Source: JBCCFW01 sp039029535
Lineage (GTDB): Bacteria > Acidobacteriota > JBCCFW01
Assembly: GCA_039029535.1 (NCBI GenBank)
Contig: JBCCFW010000232.1
Location: forward strand, 1-9,971
Direction: 5' to 3'
DNA: 9,971 nucleotides
The translations under genes and the position numbers were made by a program. The notes beneath the pieces were generated by a model that made no database searches, had not been told where the DNA came from, and saw only the letters and a list, made by a program, of their open reading frames with translations. Of the stretch, positions 1-6,172 are shown piece after piece (position 1 is the first letter of the stretch; each line of letters starts with the position of its first letter).

Positions 1-78
1 CACCACTTTCCAAACGACGTTGAACTGAGGAAAGTCTGGATTCAGGCTATTCGCAGGGAAGAGGGAGAGCATTTTTCT
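1..78 (+). other. THAP-domain-like fragment of probable eukaryotic origin (likely chimeric end)
   Basis: Frame 1 from the first base reads HHFPNDVELRKVWIQAIRR followed by EEGEHFS. This matches, from memory, the central part of the eukaryotic THAP zinc-finger domain: the F-P-x-D element, then R-K-x-W-I-x-A-I-R-R. The metal-binding Cys-x-x-His that should follow is not present; the sequence switches near base 76-80 to GC-rich DNA whose coding frame is different. This stretch is clearly richer in A and T than everything after it. THAP domains belong to animal DNA-binding proteins and P-element-type transposases and are not expected in a bacterial operon. The simplest reading is a chimeric read or assembly join at a contig end. 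A chance match of about 25 residues is possible but less likely. Confidence 0.5.
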
Positions 79-79
79 G

Positions 80-376
80 GTGCAGCACGAGTGGGGTCCG
101 GTCTACGCCGGTCCCGTCGTGCAGTCCGTCGAGCGACGCTTCGCCGTCGCGCCGGACGAGTGGCACCTCGTGCAGGTGACGCTGGTCGGTGGTCAGCCGA
201 AGTCGGGCCTGCCGAGCCCGCCGTCGGGTGCGTGGCGCGGTGCCGGTGAGACCGAGAACGCCTGGCTCCGTGTCGAACCGTCCTGGGACGGCTCGAAGGA
301 GCACTCGATCTACCTGTGCCCGTCCGACGGTGAGGTCACGCCGGACGAGTGCGACCAGGTCTTGACCTGCGACTGA
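80..376 (+). CDS. Unrecognised small protein, probably 5'-truncated
   Basis: An open frame of 98 codons running from a GTG at 80 to a TGA at 374-376. The protein is not recognised. It is rich in Trp, Gly, Pro and acidic residues, has no membrane segment, and ends in a Cys-containing tail (YLCPSDGEVTPDECDQVLTCD, split here as YLCPSDG / EVTPDECDQ / VLTCD). Codon use is GC-rich and gene-like. The same frame is open only back to a stop at 26-28, but the DNA before about base 78 appears to come from another source. The frame is therefore best read as the 3' part of a longer gene, and the GTG is only the first usable codon. The Cys pairs and lack of Lys would suit an exported protein, which is inference. 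A purine-rich GAGGGAG at 61-67 lies rather far from the GTG for a ribosome binding site. Confidence 0.5.
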   Translation: MQHEWGPVYAGPVVQSVERRFAVAPDEWHLVQVTLVGGQPKSGLPSPPSGAWRGAGETENAWLRVEPSWDGSKEHSIYLCPSDGEVTPDECDQVLTCD

Positions 377-622
377 CCGTCGCTGGTCCGCGGGGGGGGG
401 CTCCCCCCCCCCCCCCCCCCCCCCGATTCCGTTTCGCCCTCGGACAGGCCGGAGGTCGTGAGACTGGCCAGGAGGGCCTGCTGGGGCCTCTTCCGCGGCT
501 GAGCGCGGGGTGACAGGGCGAGGTCGCGCGTGAGATGATGTGACTTCGCCAGATCCGATGGTGACGGGCCCCGGCCGGCACGCCGCGGGCAGCCACCTGC
601 GTCCACCCGGAAGTCGCCTCTC
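377..622. other. Intergenic region with extreme homopolymer tract
   Basis: There is no supported gene on either strand in these 246 bases. Nine G (392-400), then CT, then 22 uninterrupted C (403-424) follow the preceding stop codon by 15 bases. The G and C runs could pair into a hairpin, but there is no T run after it, so it is not a standard intrinsic terminator. The rest (425-622) is ordinary GC-rich sequence and presumably holds the promoter of the FHA gene; I see no convincing -35/-10 pair. Open frames on the minus strand here read the C run as poly-Gly and are not genes. Confidence 0.6.
392..424. repeat. G9-CT-C22 homopolymer tract
   Basis: Nine G, the dinucleotide CT, and 22 consecutive C. 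The tract is prone to polymerase slippage and to base-calling error, so its exact length in the genome is uncertain. On the complementary strand the 22-G run could form G-quadruplex structure. It lies between two genes, about 200 bases upstream of the FHA gene start, so length change would not alter a reading frame. Confidence 0.85.
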
Positions 623-1924
623 ATGAGCACGGTGTCCGAACAGCCTCAGCCGCTCACGGACATCGAGTACAAGCTGCTGCTGATCGCGTACATCCACACC
701 CTGCCCGACGACTCTCTCAACAAGGGCCGGGTCATCAGCACGCTCTTCGCATCGGCCGGCCCCGTGGGTAACAACCCGGCCTCGATGCCCCAGCTCCTGA
801 GCGAGCTCAAGGTCGAGTCGGTCGGCGAGATCGAGGCGGCCGTCAACGGCTTCGCGCTGGGCGCCAAGCGTGACCTGCTCGTCGCCCTGAAGAAGACGCG
901 GACCTCGGTCCTGAACGCCCTGCCTCCCGACTTCCCGGCGGGCTCGCGCGAAGAGGCCGACGTTCACGTCAAGCCGGTCCTGGGCGCCATCGCCAAGAAG
1001 GTGCAGGCGCTGCAGCAGGCCGCCGCCCGCGATCCGGAACCGGCCGCCGCCGCCGAGGATTCCGCCGCTGCCGCCGCTCCGGCCAAGCCGCCACCGCAGG
1101 TCGTCCGCGCGATGATCTGGCAGCCGCCCATCGCGTTCACCCACGCGCAGCGGCTCGGCAGTGGTGAGGACACCTCGCTGCGTCTCACGACCTTCTTCGA
1201 CGGCGACCTCGTTCTCGGCGCCGGCATGCTGATGTACCGCATCCGCGTCGAGAACCAGATTGTCCGCGTGCAGCACTACGAGATGTACGGCGAGCACCGG
1301 GTCGTCGAGGACGCTGCCTTCCCGATGAGTCAGCGCTTCGTCATCGGGCGTGGCGCGCAGGCCGATCACCAGCGCCCCGACCAGGACGTCGACATGGGCT
1401 CCCGGGGTCTCTCGCGGATGCACGTCGCGGTCAAGGTCGACTTCTCCGCGCAGCTCGGGATGCTCACCATCGAGCTGGAAGACCTCGGCTCGACCAACGG
1501 CACGCCGGTCTGGTGGAACGACCCCCAGGGCGCTCCGCCGGTCAAGCTGGCCTGTCGTCAGGTCCTCGACGGGAACCACGGCCGCACGCTCGAGACCACC
1601 TTCGAGGGCGACCTCTGGCTCTCGGCCGGCTCGATGCTCTACCACCTCACGATGGGTGGCGGCGTCATCAACGTGAACCACGAGGGCGCGAACCTCCAGG
1701 GGCGGGCGCCTCTCGCTCCGGTCCAGCATCCCCTCAACCAGCCGTTCATCATCGGTCGGGACCCCTCGGTGCAGCATCCCATCGGTGGCGAGCACCCGGG
1801 TGCCATGGGCCTCTCGCGGAAGCACGTCACCGTGCACGTGCAGGAGTCGCCCAACGGCATGCGTCTCCGCGTCGACGACCACTCGTCCAACGGCACGACC
1901 GTCTGGTGGGATCCGCCCAAGTAA
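623..1924 (+). CDS. Tandem FHA-domain protein
   Basis: This 433-residue protein has no signal peptide or membrane segment, so it is cytoplasmic. Residues 1-130 form an unrecognised, mainly helical domain; 131-160 is an Ala/Pro-rich linker; then come two repeats of about 120 residues (about 177-298 and 313-429). Each repeat has a leader containing F-x-G-D-L and a Met-Leu-Tyr core, then an FHA domain. FHA1 shows G242-R243, S264-R265-x-H267 and D287..S290-T-N292-G; FHA2 shows G378-R379, S398-R399-x-H401 and D418..S421-S-N423-G. These are the residues with which FHA domains bind phosphothreonine peptides, so both sites look intact. No Ser/Thr kinase lies in the window to name a partner. The start is ATG 623 with GGAAG eight bases upstream. 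The stop is 13 bases from the stop of the convergent membrane-protein gene. FHA identity is firm; role unknown. Confidence 0.88.
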   Translation: MSTVSEQPQPLTDIEYKLLLIAYIHTLPDDSLNKGRVISTLFASAGPVGNNPASMPQLLSELKVESVGEIEAAVNGFALGAKRDLLVALKKTRTSVLNALPPDFPAGSREEADVHVKPVLGAIAKKVQALQQAAARDPEPAAAAEDSAAAAAPAKPPPQVVRAMIWQPPIAFTHAQRLGSGEDTSLRLTTFFDGDLVLGAGMLMYRIRVENQIVRVQHYEMYGEHRVVEDAAFPMSQRFVIGRGAQADHQRPDQDVDMGSRGLSRMHVAVKVDFSAQLGMLTIELEDLGSTNGTPVWWNDPQGAPPVKLACRQVLDGNHGRTLETTFEGDLWLSAGSMLYHLTMGGGVINVNHEGANLQGRAPLAPVQHPLNQPFIIGRDPSVQHPIGGEHPGAMGLSRKHVTVHVQESPNGMRLRVDDHSSNGTTVWWDPPK

Positions 1925-1937
1925 CTGAGTCCAGCGC

Positions 1938-4499
1938 CTAACCGGTGGGCTCGTCCGTGTCGTCCGCCGGCTGACTCGCGGCCGTCTCGATCTCACCCAG
2001 CAGCTCGTCGGCCCTCGCTGGTGCGATCGAGCGGAGTTGCTTCTCCGCCAGCCGTGCCGAGTCGAGGTCTTCCAGGGTGACGAGGTTGCGGCCGATGGCG
2101 AGCAGGAAGTCGGGGGCCTGCTCCGGCACGAGGAACGGCAGCACGTCGAAGCTGCGATGACGGGCGAGCATGGGGAGCGGATCCTCGTCGCCCTCGGCCT
2201 CGTTCCGGAGCATGCCGAGCCGCACCTCGGTGTAGAGACGGGTGTCCGTGTTGGGAGCGACGTCACCGGCGGCGGCCAGTGCTTCCTCCCGAGAGAGACC
2301 GAAGAGCGGGAAGAGCTGCTCCGCTCGAAGGAGCTCTTGCTCCTCGAGAGCTTCGGCTACCGCCTCTCTCGAGAACAATCGATCCAGTCGCTCGCGATCG
2401 AGGGTGAGCGGCGACCGGGATCCGACGAAGAGCAGGTCGCTTCGACCGGAGCCCTGCAACACGAAGCCTTCTGGGAACACCTCGTAGAACGCGCGCAGCA
2501 GCGAGCGCAGGGTCGTCGCGTCGAGCCTCCACAGGTTCAGCCACTGAGCGAAGATGCCGTCGTCGGTGAGCCGTGAGCTCACGATCTCGAAGAAGTCCCG
2601 AGTGAAGAGCGTGCCAGCACCGGAGAGCCAGGGATGTGAGGGCTGCGAGACGATCAGGTCGTAGCGCTTGCCCTCGACGAGCAGCACGTTGCGCGCATCG
2701 TCGAGCGAGAGCTGAACGCGGGGATCGCGAAGCGACGGCGCCTCGCCTCCTCGCACGCTCTTCACCGCCTCGACGACGTTGGGCTCGAGCTCGACCACGC
2801 GGATTTCGGGCACCTCGGTCCGCGTCACGGCGCTGGTGGTGTAACCGCCGCCGAACCCGATGACGAAGGCGTTCTGCGGATCGGGATGAATGGCGCTGGG
2901 CAAGGAGCCGAGGAGGAACTCGATCAACGGACCGCGCTCCGGCTTCTCGAGGTCGAGCCAGGCTTCCTGAAAGCCGTTGGAGAACAGGTAGGCCTGGCCC
3001 GGCTCGTCCGAGACCATGCTGATGACGCTGGACTTGCCCTCCGCGAGGAACAGGAACTGTGGGTCACCGTCGTGCTCGCTGTTGAAGGCGGCGGTGATCA
3101 GCGGCTCGAAGCGCATCGACCGGGTGTGATGAGCGGCAGTGGCCACCAACGCGATCAGGGCTACGGCACCCGCACGCTGGGCGAGCCCGGACAGCTTCGG
3201 CAGGAAAGCCAGCGGCAGAAGCATCACGAGCAGAGCGAGGTAGCGGAGCGTGGCGTCCGTACCGATGCGAGGGATGAGAAGGAAGCCGGCCAGGAGCGAG
3301 CCGGCGATCCCGGCCAGGGTGTTGAGCGCTTGAGCACGACCCAGCCGCTTGCGCAGGTCGGGGACGTCGTCGCAGTAGACCCGGAGGCTCAGCGGGTAGA
3401 GGGCTCCCAGCAAGAACGTCGGCGGGAAGAGCACGAACACGACCAGCACCAGCTTGATGAGGTGCTGCACGAGCCCCGAGCCTTGCGCCGCGGTCAGACG
3501 CTCGAACCAACCGGGCGTTGCCGTGAGCCCGAGCCGCGTGACGTGCATCGTCACGCCCAGCAGCAAGAGACCGGCGATGAACCAGAGCTCCGGTCGCTCG
3601 ACGTCGTCGAGGTAGGACCGCATCTCCCAGGAGCCGAGCGCGATGCCCAGCAACACGGCGGTGAGGATGGCCGACACCCCGTAGACCGTGCCGCCGGTGA
3701 AGATGATCAGCACCTTGGCCCAGCCGACTTCGGCCGCGATGGAGACGAAGCCGGTGACCAGCAGCACGCCGAGGGCCTGGATGCGCATGGGCTGCCAGGT
3801 GGTCGGGGCTCCGTCGTCTTCCGCATCCTTGGTGTCGGGCTCGGCGTCGTCCGTGGTGTCGACGGCCTCGGTGTCGTCGACCTCGTCGAGCACGAGCTCG
3901 GTCTCGCCGCCACGGCGGAGGACGACGGCGCCCATCACCGCCACCATGAGGTTGAGCGTGACGGCGATGCCGATGGCGCCGTGAAGACCGAACAGCGGGA
4001 AGAAGACAGAGCCGGCGAGCGCGGCTCCCAGGACCGCGCCGGCCGTGTTGAGCGCGTAGAGCTGACCGAGCCGGAAACCCAGCTCGCCCTGACGTCGCAC
4101 GAGGTGGGCGGTCATGACCGGGAAGGTGGCCCCCATCGCGACGGTCGGGACGATGAGGAGGGCGAGGGCGACGGCGAAGCGGAACCAGGGCTCGGTCGCG
4201 AGCCCCGGGACGCTGGCGACGAGCCGGTCGAGGTTCAGGAGCGCCGGCAGGAGGAGGAGGCCCGAGAGGCCGATGACCGCCTCCAGCACCACGTAGGTCC
4301 GGAGCTCGCGGCCCGGGCGCCGGAGGAGTCGCTCGGCGAGAAATCCGCCCCCGGCGAGGCCCAGGAAGAACGAGGCGAGGACCGTGCTGACCGCGGCGCT
4401 GGTGGAGCCCACCGAGAGCCCGAGCAGGCGGATCCAGGCCACCTGGTAGGTCAGGGCGGCCATTCCCGAGGCCACCAGGAAAGTGGTGATCAGCCGCAA
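1938..4499 (-). CDS. Fused polytopic membrane / spermidine-synthase-like protein
   Basis: About 853 residues from a TTG at 4499. Residues 1-455 carry roughly 12-14 hydrophobic helices in two halves with repeated openings (SGMAALTYQVAW at 11-22; VTGFVSIAAEVGW at 248-260), separated by an acidic cytoplasmic loop at about 199-230. Residues about 470-740 form a spermidine-synthase-like Rossmann domain: glycine motif GFGGGYT (548-554), acidic E-L-E after strand 2 (570-572), D-D-A-R (600-603), then S-Q-P-S-H-P-W (618-624) and LFTRDFFE. This architecture is that of the fused MFS/spermidine synthase family, whose substrates are mostly unknown. The catalytic D-x-x-D-P motif of true SpeE is replaced by S-Q-P-S-H-P, so polyamine synthesis should not be assumed. 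A GTG at 4595 would add 32 residues, but that stretch has poor codon use and a weak ribosome site, while AGGAGAG precedes the TTG by six bases. The C-terminal tail is acidic. Confidence 0.88.
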   Translation of the reverse strand: MRLITTFLVASGMAALTYQVAWIRLLGLSVGSTSAAVSTVLASFFLGLAGGGFLAERLLRRPGRELRTYVVLEAVIGLSGLLLLPALLNLDRLVASVPGLATEPWFRFAVALALLIVPTVAMGATFPVMTAHLVRRQGELGFRLGQLYALNTAGAVLGAALAGSVFFPLFGLHGAIGIAVTLNLMVAVMGAVVLRRGGETELVLDEVDDTEAVDTTDDAEPDTKDAEDDGAPTTWQPMRIQALGVLLVTGFVSIAAEVGWAKVLIIFTGGTVYGVSAILTAVLLGIALGSWEMRSYLDDVERPELWFIAGLLLLGVTMHVTRLGLTATPGWFERLTAAQGSGLVQHLIKLVLVVFVLFPPTFLLGALYPLSLRVYCDDVPDLRKRLGRAQALNTLAGIAGSLLAGFLLIPRIGTDATLRYLALLVMLLPLAFLPKLSGLAQRAGAVALIALVATAAHHTRSMRFEPLITAAFNSEHDGDPQFLFLAEGKSSVISMVSDEPGQAYLFSNGFQEAWLDLEKPERGPLIEFLLGSLPSAIHPDPQNAFVIGFGGGYTTSAVTRTEVPEIRVVELEPNVVEAVKSVRGGEAPSLRDPRVQLSLDDARNVLLVEGKRYDLIVSQPSHPWLSGAGTLFTRDFFEIVSSRLTDDGIFAQWLNLWRLDATTLRSLLRAFYEVFPEGFVLQGSGRSDLLFVGSRSPLTLDRERLDRLFSREAVAEALEEQELLRAEQLFPLFGLSREEALAAAGDVAPNTDTRLYTEVRLGMLRNEAEGDEDPLPMLARHRSFDVLPFLVPEQAPDFLLAIGRNLVTLEDLDSARLAEKQLRSIAPARADELLGEIETAASQPADDTDEPTG

Positions 4500-4505
4500 G
4501 ACACG

Positions 4506-4512
4506 CTCTCCT
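4506..4512 (-). promoter_or_regulatory. Ribosome binding site supporting the TTG start at 4499
   Basis: The minus strand reads AGGAGAG six bases before the TTG at 4499-4497. It is the only strong Shine-Dalgarno sequence near the N-terminus of the membrane/spermidine-synthase-like gene, and the first membrane helix begins just after this TTG. This favours it over the GTG at 4595. Confidence 0.55.
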
Positions 4513-4675
4513 GGCCTGATTGGCTCGATCTGAGCCGAATGTGGCGAAGCGACCCGATCGGGTTTCGTGTGGCGGTTCGCAAGATGAGACCGCACTACTG
4601 TAGGATTCCGGCCTCAGGGCTCAGCCATCAACTGTGCGGGCGCCGCATTCTAGCGGCCGTCCCGGGAGTGACCTC

Positions 4676-5026
4676 ATGAAGACGAAGAAGAAGAAGCTGC
4701 CTCTCCTCGCGATCCTCGCGATGGTCACCTGCCTCGTGACGGCGACCGGTTGCGACAGCGAGTTCTGCAACGACACCTGCGATGACGGTGATCTCACCGA
4801 CATCGAGGCGATGATCTGCGAGATCGCCTGCGCGGACTGCGAAGACGACGACAAGGACGACAAGGACGATCCCAAGGAGCCGCCGAAGGACGACCCGCCC
4901 GGCATGGGCATGGGCGGCAACAACGGCATGGGCATGGGCGGAAACAACGGCATGGGCATGGGCGGAAACAACGGCATGGGCATGGGCGGAAACAACGGCA
5001 TGGGCATGGGCGGCATGAACCGCTGA
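4676..5026 (+). CDS. Small putative lipoprotein with Cys-rich segment and Met/Gly/Asn repeats
   Basis: This 116-residue exported protein starts at ATG 4676 with GGGAG seven bases upstream. A further upstream in-frame start would put a charged tail before the signal sequence and is rejected. Residues 1-25 are a signal peptide (K-rich start, then LPLLAILAMVTCLVTATG), followed by Cys26. The site A-T-G-C is a permissive rather than classical lipobox, so lipidation is probable but not certain. Five more Cys follow at 31, 35, 48, 52 and 55, suggesting disulfides or metal binding. Then come an Asp/Lys/Pro-rich linker (56-75) and a tail of GMGMGGNN repeats ending GMGMGGMNR. The Met pairs recall Cu(I)-binding Met motifs, but that is speculation. 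It is transcribed divergently from the membrane-protein gene and is closed by a strong terminator, so it is probably monocistronic. Family unknown. Confidence 0.8.
   Translation: MKTKKKKLPLLAILAMVTCLVTATGCDSEFCNDTCDDGDLTDIEAMICEIACADCEDDDKDDKDDPKEPPKDDPPGMGMGGNNGMGMGGNNGMGMGGNNGMGMGGNNGMGMGGMNR
4901..5014 (+). repeat. 24-bp tandem repeat, 4.75 copies, inside the lipoprotein gene
   Basis: The units start at 4901, 4925, 4949 and 4973, with a partial fifth (18 bases) at 4997. Each encodes Gly-Met-Gly-Met-Gly-Gly-Asn-Asn. Units 2, 3 and 4 are identical base for base; unit 1 differs at one base (GGC instead of GGA for the sixth codon). The period is a multiple of three, so copy-number change keeps the frame. 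Confidence 0.95.
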
Positions 5027-5050
5027 TTCCCGCGACCGTTCCAACGCCAA

Positions 5051-5086
5051 GGGGCTGGGCCTTCGGGTCCGGCCCCTTTCGTTTTT
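5051..5086 (+). terminator. Rho-independent terminator
   Basis: A perfect 11-bp stem (5051-5061 with 5066-5076, including two G-T wobbles) is closed by the stable TTCG tetraloop (5062-5065) and followed by TTTCGTTTTT. It begins 24 bases after the lipoprotein stop codon. The T-rich side lies to the right, so it serves the plus-strand gene. The minus-strand AraC gene ends 11 bases to the right of the T run, so the same hairpin may also slow its transcript, but there is no T run on that side. Confidence 0.9.
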
Positions 5087-5096
5087 CAGGCTCCGG

Positions 5097-5930
5097 CTAG
5101 CCGCCCGTCGACTCGGCGAAGGCCTCGACGAGTGGCTCCTTGCGCTCGAGGAAGCGCGTCGGCGAGAGACCGGCGAAGGCCCTGAACTCGTTGGCGAAGT
5201 GGGCCTGGTCGAAGTAGCCCGCCGCGAGGGCCGTGTCGGCCAGCTTCGTTCGGCCACCGGCTCGTAGCAGCTTCAGCGCGTGCTGGAAGCGGGCCAGCCG
5301 CAGGGCCGTGCGGGGCGACAGGCCCAGCTCCGTGCGGAACATCCTCTGAAGTGACCGCGTCGACAGGCCGAGCTCCGAGGCGAGGTCGCCAGCGGTGAGC
5401 CTGGTCGCCGCCCGGAGGCCCAACTCGTCGAGCAGGGTGGCCAGGTCGGGGCCCTCGGCCGTCGAGCGACGCTCCTGCATCAGCCAGCGTTCGAGCGTCC
5501 CCAGGCTCGTGTCTCGGTCGAGCTGACGACGGAGCACGCCGAGCCGGGGATGGGAGCGTTCGGTCAGGAGGTGGCACGAGTCGGCGTCACCCGGCGGACG
5601 GCCCAGCAGCTCGCGGGAGCCCACGGGCTCGAGCGTGATTCCGAGGACGTCCGTGCCGGGTGCGAAGACGAACTGGAAGGGCCGCGTCTGCAAGGGGACG
5701 AGCAGCGTCCCGCCAGCCTCGGCCGAGACCTGCTGCCCGTCCTTCTGGAATGAGGCTCGCCCCTTCGTCACGAAGAGCAGGTCGACGGCGCCCTGAGGGT
5801 GATTCGGCAGGGCCTGGCTCCCGCCGGGAGAGCTCAGCCGATAGAGAAAGCGCACGACGTCGCCGTGTCGGGGTGGTGGTGCGCTCCGGCGGAAGTGAAC
5901 CGAGCCGGATCGGTTGTCGCGTTCTTCCAA
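5097..5930 (-). CDS. AraC-family transcriptional regulator
   Basis: About 277 residues from a TTG at 5930. Residues about 21-116 resemble the N-terminal sensing domain found in DUF6597-type AraC proteins (FLYRLSSPGG, then AVDLLFV and a G-x-L-L-V-P-L strand). The C-terminus is a typical AraC/XylS double helix-turn-helix: first HTH at about 178-198 (LTAGDLASELGLSTRSLQRMF region), second at about 230-249 with AGYFDQAHFANEF and the closing GLSPTRF (254-260). It should be a cytoplasmic DNA-binding activator or repressor; its ligand is unknown. The frame is open up to 6122, but the extra 64 codons are Arg-rich with AGG, AGA and CGA codons unlike the rest, and GAGGG stands five bases before the TTG. 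The length from the TTG also suits the family. It is divergent from the secreted hydrolase gene, its most likely target. Confidence 0.85.
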   Translation of the reverse strand: MEERDNRSGSVHFRRSAPPPRHGDVVRFLYRLSSPGGSQALPNHPQGAVDLLFVTKGRASFQKDGQQVSAEAGGTLLVPLQTRPFQFVFAPGTDVLGITLEPVGSRELLGRPPGDADSCHLLTERSHPRLGVLRRQLDRDTSLGTLERWLMQERRSTAEGPDLATLLDELGLRAATRLTAGDLASELGLSTRSLQRMFRTELGLSPRTALRLARFQHALKLLRAGGRTKLADTALAAGYFDQAHFANEFRAFAGLSPTRFLERKEPLVEAFAESTGG

Positions 5931-5935
5931 GACGG

Positions 5936-5940
5936 CCCTC
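5936..5940 (-). promoter_or_regulatory. Ribosome binding site supporting the TTG start at 5930
   Basis: The minus strand reads GAGGG five bases before the TTG codon at 5930-5928. Codon use changes from irregular to gene-like at the same point, which is why the longer frame up to 6122 was not used as the gene start. Confidence 0.4.
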
Positions 5941-6096
5941 GTCCTCGGGTCAAAGGTATCCCTAGTGTCCCGAGTCAGCGATTCGCGTGCAGTCTCGGCG
6001 CGCCTCGGAGCCCCTGGCGTCGTTCTCCTCCCTCGAGAATCCTCACGTGGGGTTGGCCACGCTCCGGTTCTCTCGGTCGTCGGGCCTCGCCAGCGA

Positions 6097-6117
6097 CTCC
6101 GATCCATCGCCGATCCA
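6097..6117. promoter_or_regulatory. Direct repeat, candidate AraC-type operator
   Basis: CTCCGATCCA (6097-6106) and CGCCGATCCA (6108-6117) match at nine of ten bases, with CCGATCCA exact, and are spaced by 11 bp, about one helical turn. AraC-family proteins commonly bind direct repeats on one face of the helix. The pair lies in the divergent region between the AraC gene and the secreted hydrolase gene, 55 bases before the hydrolase start. A chance repeat cannot be excluded, and no clear -35/-10 pair is visible next to it. Confidence 0.35.
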
Positions 6118-6172
6118 AGCAAGGAATCCCTGACTCAGGACACCAGGAAAACCCGCCGGAGGACTCACTGCC

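Noticed and set aside
1927..1952. Possible hairpin between the convergent FHA and membrane-protein stops
   Set aside because: Only a 7-bp stem with one wobble and a 12-base loop, partly inside coding sequence, with no T run on either side. It is too weak to call a terminator.
47..2266. A 739-codon open frame on the minus strand antisense to the FHA gene
   Set aside because: It runs through the poly-C tract and across the end of the convergent gene, is dominated by Arg, Gly, Val and His typical of antisense frames in GC-rich DNA, and has no recognisable domain. The FHA gene on the plus strand has clear motifs.
4576..4606. Possible promoter TTCGCA / TAGGAT before the lipoprotein gene
   Set aside because: Both boxes are poor matches and the spacing of 19 bases is long. 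It cannot be separated from chance in this region.
2886..4679. A 597-codon open frame on the plus strand antisense to the membrane/spermidine-synthase-like gene
   Set aside because: Its product is a Glu/Gln/Arg/His-rich string with no motif, the mirror image of a Leu/Val/Ala-rich membrane protein. The minus-strand frame carries helices and a cofactor-binding domain.
4628..5257. Minus-strand frame with repeated His-Ala-His-Ala motifs across the 24-bp repeats
   Set aside because: It is the antisense reading of the GMGMGGNN repeats and overlaps the terminator and the end of the AraC gene. It has no start signal or domain.
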